The position numbers and the translations under genes are program-made. Below, in pieces: positions 14,501 to 26,875 of a stretch of 64,000 nt of DNA (within the stretch, counting starts at the first letter, position 1; every line of letters starts with the position of its first letter). The notes beneath the pieces are model-generated. The model saw only the letters and a program-made list of their open reading frames with translations, did no database searches and was not told where the DNA came from. This stretch comes from Ianthella basta (Eukaryota > Porifera > Demospongiae > Verongiida > Ianthellidae), in contig OZ025885.1 of the NCBI GenBank assembly GCA_964019415.1, positions 807,501 to 871,500 on the forward strand, read 5' to 3'.

Positions 14501-16796
14501 CTACAGCGCAAAATACCTAATGATACAATTAAAATGCACAAATGGCCATACTTTGAGATCCTCCCATTGTACACAACATATATACCATCAGGCTTAGCTG
14601 TGTCCTGGGTAGCTATGTACTTGTGTAGGATTCCAAATAAAGTCTTGTCATCTTTAATTTTGGCTATGAATTTCTTCAAAGTCTCTTAATCTATTAGAAA
14701 TGACACGACAGTGTGGATGCTGGTGTATATATTTATCACAGGCAGTGTGCATGTGTGCCTTATTGTAATCACTGAATTGATGAGCATATGATGAAAAAAT
14801 ACTGGTGTCAGTGTGAACGTCACACTAAACAATGGTGTGACTGAGCACACCCTTGGTGTGAGCACTGACTGGTGTGATGGTCACACCATATTTTTAACAG
14901 TGTTGTCTCCCCTCCCTCCCCTCCTCACCCTCCCCTCCCCTCCTCTCCCCACCACTCCCTTCACCTCTCCTCCACCTCCCCCTTCCCTCCCCTCCCTCTC
15001 CGTGTCTTCCCTCCCCACCCCTCCCCTTCCTTCCCCACCCCTCTCCTCCCCCACACAGAATGGTCTCGTGTCAGGTATTCCTTATGTGGTCATAGCAGTA
15101 GTGGCCATTGGCTGGGGCTACATCACTGACTTCTTCTTATCCAAGGGCCTTAAAACTGTGACCGCAAGGAAGGTCAACACAGTAGCAGGTACGTACATCA
15201 AGTAACAGAATAATCAGCTACCCTGCTGAGCTATCAGTGGCACACCATTGCAGTGACACTAACACAGTGACCAATGCAGTGACACTAACACAGTGACCAA
15301 TGCAGTGACACTAACACAGTGACCAATGCAGAAAGATCGTGCTTCGTTGTTCACAAACTCCTTCAATTTTCCGCCAATATTCACCAAACTTGGAGTATAT
15401 CATGCAATATGGGGGGGGGGGGGGAGGGGGGGAGGGGGGGTGACCTAAGATGGTAGTCAGGCGTCGCGTGACCCCTCCTCGCAGAAGGGTCAGGTTAAGT
15501 CTAATACATTGACTTGTGCAGCAGCACGCCACAATGGTTTCATGCCCGATCAGATTGCAGGAAAGGTGCAGCAGACCAGAGCATGGACCAGAGAGTTTTA
15601 TACGCTGCGACGGAAGCCATCCAGTGCCTTGGTTAGTCTACCATGAAGCCAGAGCAACTTCAGGTCGTGTCTGGCATTGTTTCTGGTAGGGATGTTTCGC
15701 TGTTTTGCCGACCAGCTTTGGCAAGAGCCTGTGCTACGCGTGCCCGCTGACAGTGTTCAGCCTGGTGTTGCCGGTCAAAGGGACATCGATAGTTTTTGCT
15801 GTCGCTCCTTTGACGGCTATTATGAAAGATCAGGTAAATGTTGCTAGCCGTCGCACGTACTTGCGGCCACAAGCGAGGCACAATGTTGCGCACTAATTAC
15901 ATTCCACAGCGCATAATTGCATTCCACATGGACAAGTCAATGTATTAGACTTAACCTGACCCTTCCGTGAGGAGGGGTCACGCGATGCCTGACTACTAAG
16001 ATGGTTAGTGGCTTTGCCGCTAGACTTTTTTAGACAAAATGGGTTAACATAAGTAACTTCCATGTGCACAGAGTTTACGGAGTGAGTCTACGAAATGCTC
16101 CCAGTTAAATTGACAGTTTCAATTGGTTCAACGCTTAGATTTCAAAAACGATATGCTGGGAACCCACCCGATGGGCGGCTATTCAGCTAGTATATATAAT
16201 GTGCAGTATTAGTGATACAGGTATCTTTACTTACCTTTGTGTATGTCTTGTCTGCAGGTCTCATCCTACCAGGTGCCTTCCTTGTGATATGCGGTTACTT
16301 TGGTAACAACATTGTCACTGTAACTGTATTCATGAGCTGTGCACTGGGAGGGTCTGGATTGGCCATGGCGGGTTTCAGCTCAAACAATTTGGATATTGCT
16401 CCCCGCTATGCTGGTGTACTGATGGGTATCACCAACACAGCTGGGACAGTGCCGGGGATTATAGCACCCTTGGTAGCAAAGTTGATTGCCATAGCAGTGA
16501 GTCGGCTTTGGCTACTGGCCACTTTGCTCTAAGTTAGTCTGTGACACAAATCGGAGTGGTTGAAATGAATGATCACTTCCTCTAGTGCTCTAAGAGCCCA
16601 GTCTCTAAGTCTTGTACTTGTATGAAAGCATATCTCTCCCTTCTCACCCCATCTCTGTCTGAAACACAATTGAGTCTGTATAGGAAATATGTAGCCAAAG
16701 CATTGCATATGTTTTGGAAAGATTGTTTCTGAGGCTTGCATGCAGTCCAGATGGTTAGACTTATGATTAAACACACAATGTCGCTATTGGTTCCAA

Positions 16797-16873
<77 letters not shown>

Positions 16874-17105
16874 ACTGCAGCCTCTAGTTCAAGTACAAGT
16901 CCTTCGTGAGCAGTGGAGGATTGTGTTCATCATTGCAGCAGAAGTGTACCTCGCTGGAGCCATCATATATGCTGTGTTGGCCAGTGGAGAGGTCCAACCG
17001 TGGGCCACTGAGGACAACGAGGACACACTGAGACAGAACAAGGTCAACACAACAGTACAAGGGTGTGAGACTGCAACCCTACCACAAGGACTGAAGGATG
17101 CTTGA
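11596..17105 (+). CDS. SLC17 family anion transporter (sialin-like), copy A
   Basis: Major-facilitator carrier of the SLC17 family; relatives export sialic acid and acidic sugars from lysosomes with protons, or load vesicles. Exons: 11596-11968, 12319-12518, 13014-13197, 13593-13726, 13924-14070, 15059-15188, 16258-16496 and 16881-17105. All phases fit, giving 543 residues. TM1 has [16 protein letters not shown] with the family Arg, then a luminal Ser/Asn-rich loop with NET and NGS glycosylation sites. Next come [14 protein letters not shown], the TM4 acidic pair [17 protein letters not shown] and [17 protein letters not shown]. The C-terminus is SGEVQPWA plus a short tail. Odd point: the position equivalent to sialin His183 is Asn (FPAINTLL), and the His before LDIAP is also replaced (NNLDIAP). 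Introns carry a foldback MITE, a 26-bp repeat and the RecQ-carrying element. Substrate unknown. Confidence 0.92.
12791..12960. mobile_element. 170-bp foldback MITE in SLC17-A intron 2
   Basis: About 40 bp at each end are inverted copies (gctttaactttcac.gggtt, then aaacttttgc.gtt), with a short non-coding loop. Copy B lacks it at the same place, so it inserted after the duplication. No clean target duplication is seen. Confidence 0.8.
15249..15329. repeat. 26-bp tandem repeat, three copies
   Basis: The unit cagtgacactaacacagtga plus ccaatg is repeated three times in SLC17-A intron 6. A single diverged unit is at about 31380-31405 in the same intron of copy C, so the array expanded in copy A. 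Confidence 0.85.
15454..15995. mobile_element. Mutator-like DNA element carrying a host gene fragment (Pack-MULE type)
   Basis: A 542-bp element in SLC17-A intron 6. Terminal inverted repeats of 64 bp (15454-15517 and 15932-15995) begin tagtcaggc and differ at three positions. It is flanked by a perfect 9-bp direct repeat, ctaagatgg, at 15445-15453 and 15996-16004. Long TIRs with a 9-bp target duplication are the hallmark of Mutator-like transposons, which in plants often carry gene pieces. The interior contains a RecQ-helicase exon fragment and no transposase, so it is non-autonomous. Copies B to E lack it. Confidence 0.85.
15643..15833 (+). pseudogene. Captured RecQ-type helicase exon fragment inside the Mutator-like element
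   Basis: Translation gives the N-terminal helicase motifs of RecQ/DEAH-type DNA helicases: a Q-motif-like [19 protein letters not shown], the Walker A stretch [14 protein letters not shown] one frame away, and then [17 protein letters not shown]. One frameshift lies between the first and second parts, near 15705. The fragment ends at 15833 right before GTAAAT, which looks like a preserved splice donor. This suggests capture of genomic DNA rather than of a cDNA. It is too short and too broken to work as a helicase. Confidence 0.8.
16798..16872. repeat. (CA)n microsatellite ending at the exon 8 acceptor of SLC17-A
   Basis: Pure CA repeat running to within nine bases of the 3' splice site (accactgcag). 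Confidence 0.97.
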
Positions 17106-18024
17106 AGAATGAATGTAGTTAAGAGAGTATCTTTATTTTTGTATATAGTTTGTATTTATTTTCAAATATTTTCCCTCTCCCAAATGTAGCAATGATAATT
17201 ATTCTACAGCATTATGACACAGATCAAGTTTATGTATATTAATTAACTGACTACTTATTTTTATACTCTATAGTTATTATAATTATTATTATATTGATGA
17301 ACAAGGGCTAATCGCTGGATATATACGCCTACCAACTGCATATACTTTCTACACTGTTAGGAGTCTGCATGGGGGGCCTCCTGCGACACTGTACAGTGTG
17401 GAATTCGAAGGCTGGTAGGCATAAAATCCAGTGATTAGCCCTTATTGAATATTAATCTAGCCTGGCCTGTCTGTTGCGCACTTACTCTACTGCAATGACG
17501 TGACTGTACTGACGTACCTCTCATTATAACTGATGGTTCACACGATGGACACACAATCATTTCAGCATCATAGCACAGAGATGTGTCAGTGTGCTGTACA
17601 TACAAATCATGTACAAGTGAAGCCATACACTGAGTAGTGTAGAGGTCATGTGACTGTCACGTGACCTTTGGTGACATGAGTGCATACACACTGCATTTTG
17701 CATTTGAGCAGTGAACAATGCAAATAGCTACCCAGCTACAGTGTGTCTTCATTGTGCATGCAAGCATGTCAGCAATAACTGTATATGCCACCCTTACACC
17801 CGCCAAGGACACGAAGTGGCTACTTTTCTGCACTGGCAGCTGTTGGAAGAAGCTTTCTCAGTCGTTTATTAGCAAACCACACCATGGTGGAGATGAGATG
17901 ATGGAGTCCATATCCACGCAATCATAACACGTAATTTACTCACGGGAAATCCCCTTTGTGCACGTGATTGCTACTTCAACCTCCTCCTACGAAATAGAGG
18001 AGGACTTCTTTTGTTAGGTGAAAG
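17106..18024. other. Intergenic spacer between SLC17-A and B
   Basis: Holds the 3' UTR of A, a foldback element at 17303-17443, and from about 17640 a block (gcatttgagcagtgaacaatgcaaatag, in pieces) that recurs upstream of copy C near 28170 and downstream of B near 22255. The last 200 bp before copy B include a degraded match to the final exon of the PHF20-like gene (ctgcactggc, agctgttggaagaagc). No gene is seen. Confidence 0.7.
17303..17443. mobile_element. 141-bp foldback MITE
   Basis: Inverted ends aagggctaatc.ctgga and tgcctacca/cgcctacca flank a loop of about 75 bp. No coding content; target duplication not clear. Confidence 0.7.
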
Positions 18025-21000
18025 ATGACGTTTTGGAAGCGTCAGGCTGTGGACACCCTCGATGCGTCCCAAGAAGAGAGACGAAGCATCGTGAGCAGGG
18101 TCGGTGCGGAGAGCGGCGAACTGAAGCGAGTCAAAAGGGACGTCCGCTACTACTGCTGTCGGGACTACTTCCCTTGTATCCCCGCGCGTTACATCTTGTC
18201 CGTTATGGGATGTATTGGGTTCATGATAGTGTACGCTCTGCGAGTGAACATGAGTGTTGCTCTGGTAGCTATGGTGAACGAGACGGCGACGTCAAACAAG
18301 GCGCACGGGAGCGATAGCAGCAACGGCAGCGCGGCTTACTCCTCCTGTAACCCAACAGCTCCTGTCTTCAACTGGGGAGCCGAAGATCAGGGTGGGTAGA
18401 CAAGTACATGGTATACCTACGTTGTGTGGGCGTGCATGCCTGGTAATATGTGCTCAATCTGTTTAACTCTCTCTACACCTGTCTTCTGCCCCCCTCCCCT
18501 CCACCTCTCTTCTCTCCACTCCCCTCCCCCTCCTACTCTGTCCTCTCCCTCCCCCTCCCCTTCCCTACTTCAGGCTGGGTACTGTCCTCCTTCTTCTACG
18601 GCTACATCCTCACCCAACTACCTGGAGGCTTCATTGCTACTCGGCTCAGTGGGAAGCATGTCTTTGGTCTGGGTGTCCTCCTCACAGCACTCCTCACACT
18701 GCTCACACCAATTGCTGCCGTCACTGACATCAGGCTACTGATAGCTCTCAGAGTACTGGAAGGAATCTGTGAGGTGCAGTTTAGTGCAATCAGTGTTAGT
18801 GTACACGGCATTGTATACTCTTGGTATGTCTGCAATGTGCAGTTCTGTTACTTCCCACTGTGTATAAATGCATATATATGAGGTGGTACATTGTTCCAAC
18901 CATAGTTCTCAGAGCAGCGGGAGTTGTTGTGTAGTATAATGTTATTGACCGGACATTATTGGACACTTGAATGTTGTTCATCCCATTGTTGCTCCATTTG
19001 TATGAGATGGATTAAGGTGTGATGAATATTTCTTGCACTATAATTATATGGTGTGATAGGTCTACCTGTGTCTCTGATGGTGCATTTGTTCAAAAGAACC
19101 TTCTTTGTTGCAGGGAGTGACCTTTCCATCAATTAACACCCTCCTTGGCAAGTGGGCCCCGCCCCTTGAGAGGTCAAGGATGGTCACCATTACAGGTTCT
19201 GGCCTGTTTTTTGGTAATGTGATTGCCTTCCCCCTCAGTGGGGTGCTCTGTCAGTGTGGCTTTGCAGGAGGATGGCCCTCGGTCTTCTATCTCTTTGGTG
19301 AGCACACCTACACCCACACACCACCCCCCCACACACACCCACACACATCCTGGCTGTTATCTACTCCCAGATGCCCAATGTGCCAGGGATGTCTAAATCC
19401 CCGGGGGATGCCGTATTCCCTAACTAAATTCTCTTGTGAAATTCACAGGTGCCAGATTCCCTTCATTTTTAGGGGAAGCTGGAGGGATACCATATTCCCT
19501 AGCAAAATTTGCTCTGAGGTGCCAGTTGCCTATATTTGTATTTTATGCCTAAGTCAATGGAGAGATGTACAGTTCTTATACAAGAAATTAAACAGCTACA
19601 AATGATTCCAAGTTTGGACATAGAGTACAGCTGTTGTACGAAGTATCACATGCTGTAACAGACAGTTTTAGTACTGTATGTTAATACCGTATATGGAAAC
19701 CTCCCCCCACGCTGAAACCTCCTGTGACATTGTGTATTAATACTCCCTTCAGGACTGACAGGCATTATTTGGTATGTATTTTGGATGTTCCTGGTGTATG
19801 AGACTCCCCACCAACACCCCAGGATCTCCTGCAAAGAGCTCTCCTACATTGAGACATCATTATCATTGCAGCAACGAACACACGTGGTGAGTGTTCCTCC
19901 AATTTTCAGGGCTAGCTGTGTGGTTGTTCCATTACGTTACATGTGTCCATCTTAAGCTTCTTCCTTCAATGTCTCCTTCCATTGATTTCCCCCTCTATGT
20001 CTTTTTATTACAATCCCTCATTTCCTCACCTCCATCCTGTCTCCTTCTCTCCTCTCCTCTCTCATGCTTTCTGCTTGTCTTCCAGAAACGCATTCCTTGG
20101 TTGAGCATCTTCACCTCTTGGCCAGTGTGGAGTCTCATCATTGTGTACACCTGCAACAACTGGGGATGGTACACCTTGCTCACCTCCCTCCCAACCTACC
20201 TCAAGGACACACAGGGCATCAATATCAAGGCGGTCAGTGCAGGACTAGCAATGCGTGTCACATGCATGCATGTGCTTGCATACGTTATATGTGATTGTTG
20301 GTAGCCATTGTTTGTATAAAGTCACAATCTCACAATGACCCTACGAGAAGGCCATCCTTATCTAGACAAACACATAGAATACAACATCTACGTAAAACAT
20401 GGATGGTAGCTTCCTTCTTCCTGCAGATGCCTTAGCCCTTCCCTCCCCTCCCCTCTCACTGCCCCTCCCCTCCCCCACCCCTCTCCTCCTCCACACAGAA
20501 TGGACTGTTGTCTGGTATCCCTTATGCAGTGATGGCAGTAGTGGCCATCAGCTGGGGCTACATCACTGACTTCTTCAGATCCAAGGGCCTTAAAACTGTT
20601 ATCGCAAGGAAGGTCAACACAGTAGCAGGTACGTACATCAAGTGACAGAATAATCAGCCTTGAGTCTTGTTCATCTGACCTGGAATAGAGTTGTTTCTTT
20701 CATGATGAATTGCACAGTGCATGTGCCAGTTCAGCTATTTAGTACATACTTAATATAATTATATATAGAGTGCAGTATCAGTGATAGGTATCTTTACTAT
20801 CCTTTGTCCTGTTTGCAGGTTTCCTCCTACCAGGTGCCTTCCTGGTTATATGTGGTTACTTTGGTAACAACATTGTCATTGCAATTGTATTCATGAGCTG
20901 TGCACTGGGAGGGACTGGACTGACCTTGGCGGGTTTCAGCCCAAACATGTTGGATATTGCTCCCCGCTATGCTGGTGTATTGATGGGTATCTCCAACACA

Positions 21001-21641
21001 GCTGGGACAGTGCCGGGGATTATAGCACCCTTGGTAGCAAAGTTGATTGCCAATGCAGTGAGTCGGCTTGGGCTACTGGCCACTTTGCTAAATTAGTGTG
21101 TGACGCAAATTGGGGCAGTTGAAATGAGTGATTACTTTCCCTAATGCTCTAAGAGCCCAGTCCTTGTACTTGTATAAAAGCATATCTCTCCCTTCTCACC
21201 CCATCTCTGTCTGAAACACAATTGAGTCTGTATAGGAAATAAGTAGCCAAAGCATTGAATGTGCTTTTGTTGTGGAAAGATTGTTTCTGAGGCTTGCATG
21301 CAGTCCAAATGGTTAGACTTACAACTGAACTCACAATGTTGCCGTTGGACCCTATTGCACGGACACACATACACACACACATACACACACACACACACAC
21401 ACATACACCACTGCAGCCTCTAGTTCAAGTTGAAGTCCTTCGTGAGCAGTGGAGGATTGTGTTCATCATTGCAGCAGAAGTGTACCTCGCTGGAGCCATC
21501 CTATATGCTGTGTTGGCCAGTGGAGAGGTCCAACCGTGGGCCACTGAGGACAACGAGGACACACTGAGACAGAACAAGGTCAACACAACAAGTGAAGGGT
21601 GTGAGACAGCATCTCTACCACGAGGGCTGAAGGATGCTTGA
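18025..21641 (+). CDS. SLC17 family anion transporter (sialin-like), copy B
   Basis: Exons: 18025-18391, 18574-18773, 19114-19297, 19753-19886, 20086-20232, 20499-20628, 20819-21057 and 21417-21641, giving 541 residues with every phase preserved. Same domain order as copy A: TM1 [14 protein letters not shown], glycosylated luminal loop, [13 protein letters not shown], acidic pair [27 protein letters not shown] and [17 protein letters not shown]. It shares with A the KRIPW start of exon 5 and the loss of both histidines (FPSINTLL at the His183 position; PNMLDIAP), so A and B form one subgroup. Introns are shorter than in A and free of large insertions. Intron 7 contains a (CA)n tract next to the acceptor. 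The transported anion cannot be read from sequence. Confidence 0.92.
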
Positions 21642-22981
21642 AGAATGAATGTAGTTAAGAGAGTAGCTTTATCTTTGTATGGTTTGTATTTAGTTTCTGT
21701 AATTTTCAACTTTTCAGATGTTCTATCCCCTATATGCAGCAATGGTAATTACTCCGCAGCGTTATGACACAGATCCAGTTTTATGTATGTATGTATGTAC
21801 ATTAATTGACTGACTGCTGATATTATTGTCAATCACTTAAATCTCTGCTTATCTTGGTTCAAGTGCTGTCATAGTAACCAATTAATATATTTGTTTCATA
21901 ATTACACAGGTATATTCGCAATGTGTTACTAATATTGGTATAATATAGCACCTACGTACGCATTGCCATGCAATTTTAGCTGTATACAATTAACCTACTA
22001 CTAGCTAGCACTGTTGCATATGTACAAAATGTAATAATTATAAATTAAATTGTGGTGACTATATATAATTTTTGTTATATATAATGCTCTATATATGCAG
22101 CAGTATTGCATGGGTGGTGTCCTTGCATGGAGTGCATGACACACAATCATGTCAGCTTTACAATGCAGAGATGTGGTAGAATGCAGAGGTCATGTGACTG
22201 CCATATGACTATTTGGCGAGTGCATGATTGCATACTGTAAATACTACATTTTGCATTTGAGCAGTGAACAATGCAAATAGCTACCCAGCTATAGTGCATG
22301 TGTCTTCACTGTGCATGCTGGCATGTCAACTCAACATGTCAAGGTTTGAGGACCTATAATTATGGCAGGAGAATTGCTGCCCAGGACTGCAGCTATACGA
22401 ATGCACATCTCATTCTAGACACATAGCAACTAAACAATGAGCGATTATTTTAATGAAATGCATGCAAACTGCAAAATTTAATGTTAACTGTAACTTACAG
22501 CTAGCTATATACCTGGAACAAGTGCCTGTGTCAGTTCATCCAGAATCGACACATACAAGTTGCAGCAGGATGTGTAACAGCTTGCAGCTTGCACATGCAT
22601 GGGCACTCAGAAACGTCTGTAGTTGTGTCATGTGGAAATTGCATTGTTGCTGCATTGCACTGCACGCATGGCTTTTTCTTCCATCATGCTATGATATAGT
22701 GCATACATGCGCATATACCATTAACTTGCAGTGTTGGTTGACCAGCCTCTGCATGCAATTTGCACAACTAGGCTGATGGTACTAAAATTATCCTCTTAGC
22801 ACTAGCAGTTTTACTGATGCATAACAATTATTGCAAACTGAACAGTGAGGTGCACGTGGTGGCGGTGGTAGCAAGTGGTGGTTATGTTACAATTATACAG
22901 AATAAATAGTACTAAGATGAGCATGCATTGCATTACCTTTGTTCTATACACATATAATTATACACTTGATTCTTCCCCACA
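21642..22981. other. Intergenic spacer, SLC17-B 3' end to SLC2 3' end
   Basis: AT-rich, with the 3' UTR of copy B and from about 22190 a copy of the inter-SLC17 spacer (the gcagtgaacaatgcaaatagctaccc block). No coding region, foldback or RNA gene is recognisable. The two flanking genes converge here. Confidence 0.6.
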
Positions 22982-25063
22982 TTACACAGGTGTCTCCCAC
23001 ACAATCATGTAATACATTGCAGCCACGGGCTCTTCATCCTTCTCTGGTTTCCCATTCTCCTCGTCAATAACTTCAAGACGGCGCCACTCTCTTACTAGTC
23101 TACAAAGGCAACACAGCCCACTGCTCAAAGAAGTGAAGAATGTAGTCAAGTTCCTTCTTATACTGAAGTTGACAGTGGAGGCCCAGCCTAGGGGTTTCCC
23201 CTTTGTTTCAGGTACAAACACAGGCACAAAGATGGCTGCCATAGCCCCAACACTGGCTAGAAGGTAGAATGCTGAGGCTGTTCCAAGGTAAATGGAGCAA
23301 TACGGAAAGAGAAAAGTCACTATAACAACAGATACCCAGTTTGTTGCCACGGAGATTGCCATCCCAACAGCTCTAGTGCTATCGGCATATACTTCAGCTG
23401 CAGTTATGTGAACAACTGAAGAAAAGCAGCCAGAATATGAGAGAACAATTACAATTGTGCCAATGATGGCTAAGGGGCTGTACAGTCTCCCAATTTCTTC
23501 ATTCGAAGTAGGCTGAAAAAAGCACACCAACTCAGACATGTTAGTGGTGTTCATAGGGGCAACCTGTAGATCTTGTGGTCCAATGCCGTCAACGAGTGCA
23601 AAGAAGGTCCCAAGAGCGCCGTTCCCCACCATCATCCCCAGAGCACCACAGACCAAGAGAATCTGACGGCTAAACCCGCCAAACACAAATGCCCCCATCA
23701 GTCCACCCATTACCAGTGTAAATCCCACACACAGTGATGTCGTTATACCAAGGTCCAGGCCCCACTCATCTGCCCCACCTGCAACAAACACTGGACCAGC
23801 ATAGAAAGCGATAGCATTAATTCCTGTAAACTGAAGATAGACATACAGAGTCATAGTAAGGAGAAGCTGCCAGAAGAAGGTTGTGGTGCAATACGGTGAA
23901 CGCTTCTTCCCAGCTTTTGATATACCATCCACTGACTTCACTGAATACCTGTAACGCCCAAACATTTTCTTGATATTCTTTATTGGATTTCGAGACCTCG
24001 TGGGAGATTCTTTAACTGTCAGCAATAGCAACAGGTAGAGCACGTTTAACCCTGCTAGAACGTAAGCAGTCTGCCAGAAGCTGATGAGAGCTCCTGTGAG
24101 GAAAGAAATAAAGGCACCCAGACCAATTGTGGTAGGGATCAAACCTCCCATTCTACTGCGTAGTCTGGTGGGTGCCAATTCAGCAACATATACCTGTATA
24201 TTGAATTAAAAGAGGAATGAGAGATATTGTATTAATAGGTATGTCATATAATCATAGACACGAGTGCATAATGGGTAGCTAGATAAAGACATGCATTTAG
24301 CACAGTCTAACTGCATCAAACTACATACTATTATAATATGACAATTAATACGTAGCTCCATCTGCTAATGCCCCACCTATAAATATATATTAAGGCTGCA
24401 GTATCTGGTGAATCTGATCACACTCAAAATGTATCACTGACTTACTGGAGCAACAGTGGCAATCCATCCTGCACAGAATCCAGTTAAGGTCCGGCCTACA
24501 AGGACCATGACTCTAAACAGGTTGGGAGAAGACACAAAGAAAGACGTTCCAATGAGTATCCAGGCGATGATGTAGATGATGGTGGAGGTGATCATTGCTT
24601 GAACTAGACCGAGTGCTCCAACAGCTAAAGAGCTCAAAATGGCCCCGAACACGGCACCCGCGGGGGCTACAGGGCCTATAAGGGCCTGATGGAGGCAGTT
24701 ATCAAATCCCTCCGTCCACAGGGTGAAGTTAGTTCGGCTCCTAAGGTCGTCCAACAGCGGGGAGGAGTAGCCATTGTTAATTCCGTACCCCAGCTCTCCC
24801 AACACCCCGACGACAGCGCAGTAAGCGGAAAAGTTAAAGCAAGCGGATTTGGTGCCTAGGCTGTCCTTAGAGGGTGCTTTAGACACACTGGTGTCATCCT
24901 TCTTCAAGTCTTTCTCCCGTGAATGTGTCCTTGACGAAGACATAGCCTTTCTTAGTTCTTGAGTATCGTCCGGATGTCGTTCGGGGTCCAATTTATGCGA
25001 GAAACGATCACACGCAACGATTACAAGGTCTTGCAGTGGAAAGCGCCATTGCATCATAATCAT
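22982..25063 (-). CDS. SLC2 (GLUT-type) facilitative sugar transporter
   Basis: Two exons, 25063-24446 and 24193-22982, joined in phase 0, give 609 residues (569 if the Met at 24943 is used, which I find equally likely). The N-terminal cytoplasmic segment is polar and charged. TM1 has GELGYGINNGYSSPLLDDL, close to the YSSP motif of class III GLUTs and insect trehalose transporters. The sugar-porter signature spans the intron (GRTLTGFCAGWIATVAP joined to VYVAELAPTRLRSRMG). QFTGINAIAFYAGPVF marks TM7, and PETKG ends TM12. The usual G-R-R motif between TM8 and TM9 is weak (GGFSRQILL). It probably moves hexoses across the plasma membrane or an internal membrane. It lies opposite to, and inside, the SLC17 array without belonging to that family. 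Confidence 0.9.
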
Positions 25064-25307
25064 AACCCTGTCCGTGCATCGACGCGCATGCGAACCGATT
25101 CAACGGCTAGCTCAGCAGTGCACTCATGCAATCGCTCTAGTAGTAAACACATGCGAGTACCTAACAGGCTATAATAGCTAGTCGACGCTTTGCAACCATG
25201 TATCTATGTTGCAACAGAACATGCAAAACTGCACGTCAAGTTATCATTTTAACGTTTTTGTTTACATTACCTTTTGGATTATTTAGCATTTGTTTGTACA
25301 GCACTTA
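25064..25307. promoter_or_regulatory. Upstream region of the SLC2 gene
   Basis: A CpG-bearing stretch next to the SLC2 start is likely to include its promoter. No specific element is recognised. Confidence 0.3.
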
Positions 25308-25492
25308 GGGTGTGTCTGCAATGTGCAGTTCTGTTACTTCCCACTGTGTATAATGCATATATATGAGGTGGTATATTGTCACCGCCATGTAGTTCCCAGA
25401 GCTTGCAGCAGGAGTTGTTGTGTTGTATCATGTTATTAACCGGACATTATTGTGAATGCTGTACATCCCATTGCTGCTCCATTAGTATCCTT
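25308..25492 (+). pseudogene. Relic of SLC17 intron 2 (sixth SLC17 copy, 5' remnant)
   Basis: The block gtgtgtctgcaatgtgcagt, then ttcccactgtgtata and atatatgaggtggta, ending with ggacattattg, matches intron 2 of copies A (from about 12570) and B (from about 18823). No exon accompanies it. It is the upstream remnant of a degraded SLC17 copy whose 3' end lies at 27005-27711. Confidence 0.8.
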
Positions 25493-26875
25493 TCTTTAAT
25501 CCTTATCCTTAACTGGGGTGAGCCTGAGTGAGCCCCACACTAACGTGATGTACGTCGCTGCTGTCTGTATGTATATAATTTATAGCGAGGTCATGTATTA
25601 TATTACTGGTTGCAGCATGCACTGCACATCAATCGCTTGTTGTATACTATGATGTGTGTATGTACAGTATGTACAGTGTCCCCTTAAAAGGGACAAGTAC
25701 ACCTAGCTACACATGTACCTCTGAAATATGAGCACCTCTTGATCTAATGAAGACTGCTGAAGTTTTGGAGGAAGGCCTTTTACTATATATAGACACATTT
25801 TTTCTATCAACTTTAGGCCTGCAGTCAACACTCAGTGAGCACATTGATCTTTGGGACTTGAGTGTGGGACATACAATGCAATATGCGCTGTATAATGTTT
25901 GCTCTTAATTGCTGTCATCACCTACTGGGTACTTCCTCAGTGATAGCAGCAAGCTCACTTTTCTCTCGTTCCACACCTTTATCAAAATGGCAGCCGGAAG
26001 TGTGGTTTGGGTACGAGATATTGGTCTAGTAGACCAGGCTTGGTCACGTGTCTACCAAAAAGCACGCGCAGATATCCTACATTAAGCTGCATAGAGATGA
26101 ATCACAAGGTGTAAACTTCTCTTTGGGATCATGTATCAATGTATGTGTTCAATTCAATTCAATGACAGCACTAAGACAGAGATTGGTCCCATGTAGCTAG
26201 CTACATTACTTGTAATTCATTTTCTCAATCTTGAGCTAACTGGTAATGTGAAAAAACAAGCAGAAGGATGTGCAGGCAAGGAGAAAAAGGGAGAAAAAAG
26301 ACAAAAGACAAAAGGCCAGGACTTCAGCAACAACACCCATTCCACAACGGATGCGGCCCCTATGCCCAGCAGCTCCCCAGAAGGTCCCCCTCATTCACGG
26401 AGTTTCCAGTTCTCATTCCTAGGTAAGACCAAGCCACCGGGACACCAGGATATGCATGCTATGTATGCTGTGGCATGACCTTGAGAATATGGCAAATAAA
26501 GACTCCACATTATGCGGCGCGAACGAAATAAAGGGGTGAAAAAAAGACTTTACAACAGGCGCTCGAACCAGATCAATTTAGATTACAAATCGGTGACCAA
26601 ACCCACCTTGCTATCTACTCCACGTGAGTGCCAAGTAGATTAGGGCTATATAAAGTGAAGGTTGGCTGGCCTTTCTAGCTGGCAAGCCATTGGTCAGGTC
26701 ATGGAATTGGGTTAACAATTGATACATTGTTTTCACCCAATCCCACGAGGTCGCATGGGGTTGGGTGAATACAGTGAATCCCTTGTTCACCCAATTCAGT
26801 TCACCCTGACCAGTGGCACTCATGTCATGCCATGTGACCACATGACATTGTGACCACATGTCATGTGACCTGCTG
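25493..26875. other. Non-coding filler within the broken SLC17 copy
   Basis: This occupies the place of exons 3 to 6 of the lost SLC17 copy. A 76-codon frame at 26248-26478 is rich in Lys, Ser and Pro and has no recognisable family. From about 26640 there are several short inverted segments (ttgggtgaa and ttcacccaa; catgtcatg repeats) leading into the palindrome. No gene is supported. Confidence 0.5.

Noticed and set aside
22453..22776. 107-codon Cys/His-rich frame between SLC17-B and SLC2
   Set aside because: Composition follows tgcatgca-rich spacer DNA; no family, splice or duplicate support.
26248..26478. 76-codon Lys/Ser/Pro-rich frame
   Set aside because: No motif, no splice support and no copy elsewhere in the window; could be chance.
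26500..26575. Possible LTR end plus primer-binding site (aataaag..., then ggcgctcgaaccagatc)
   Set aside because: The cgctcgaacc string resembles tRNA-derived priming sites, but there is no second LTR, no gag or pol and no target duplication.
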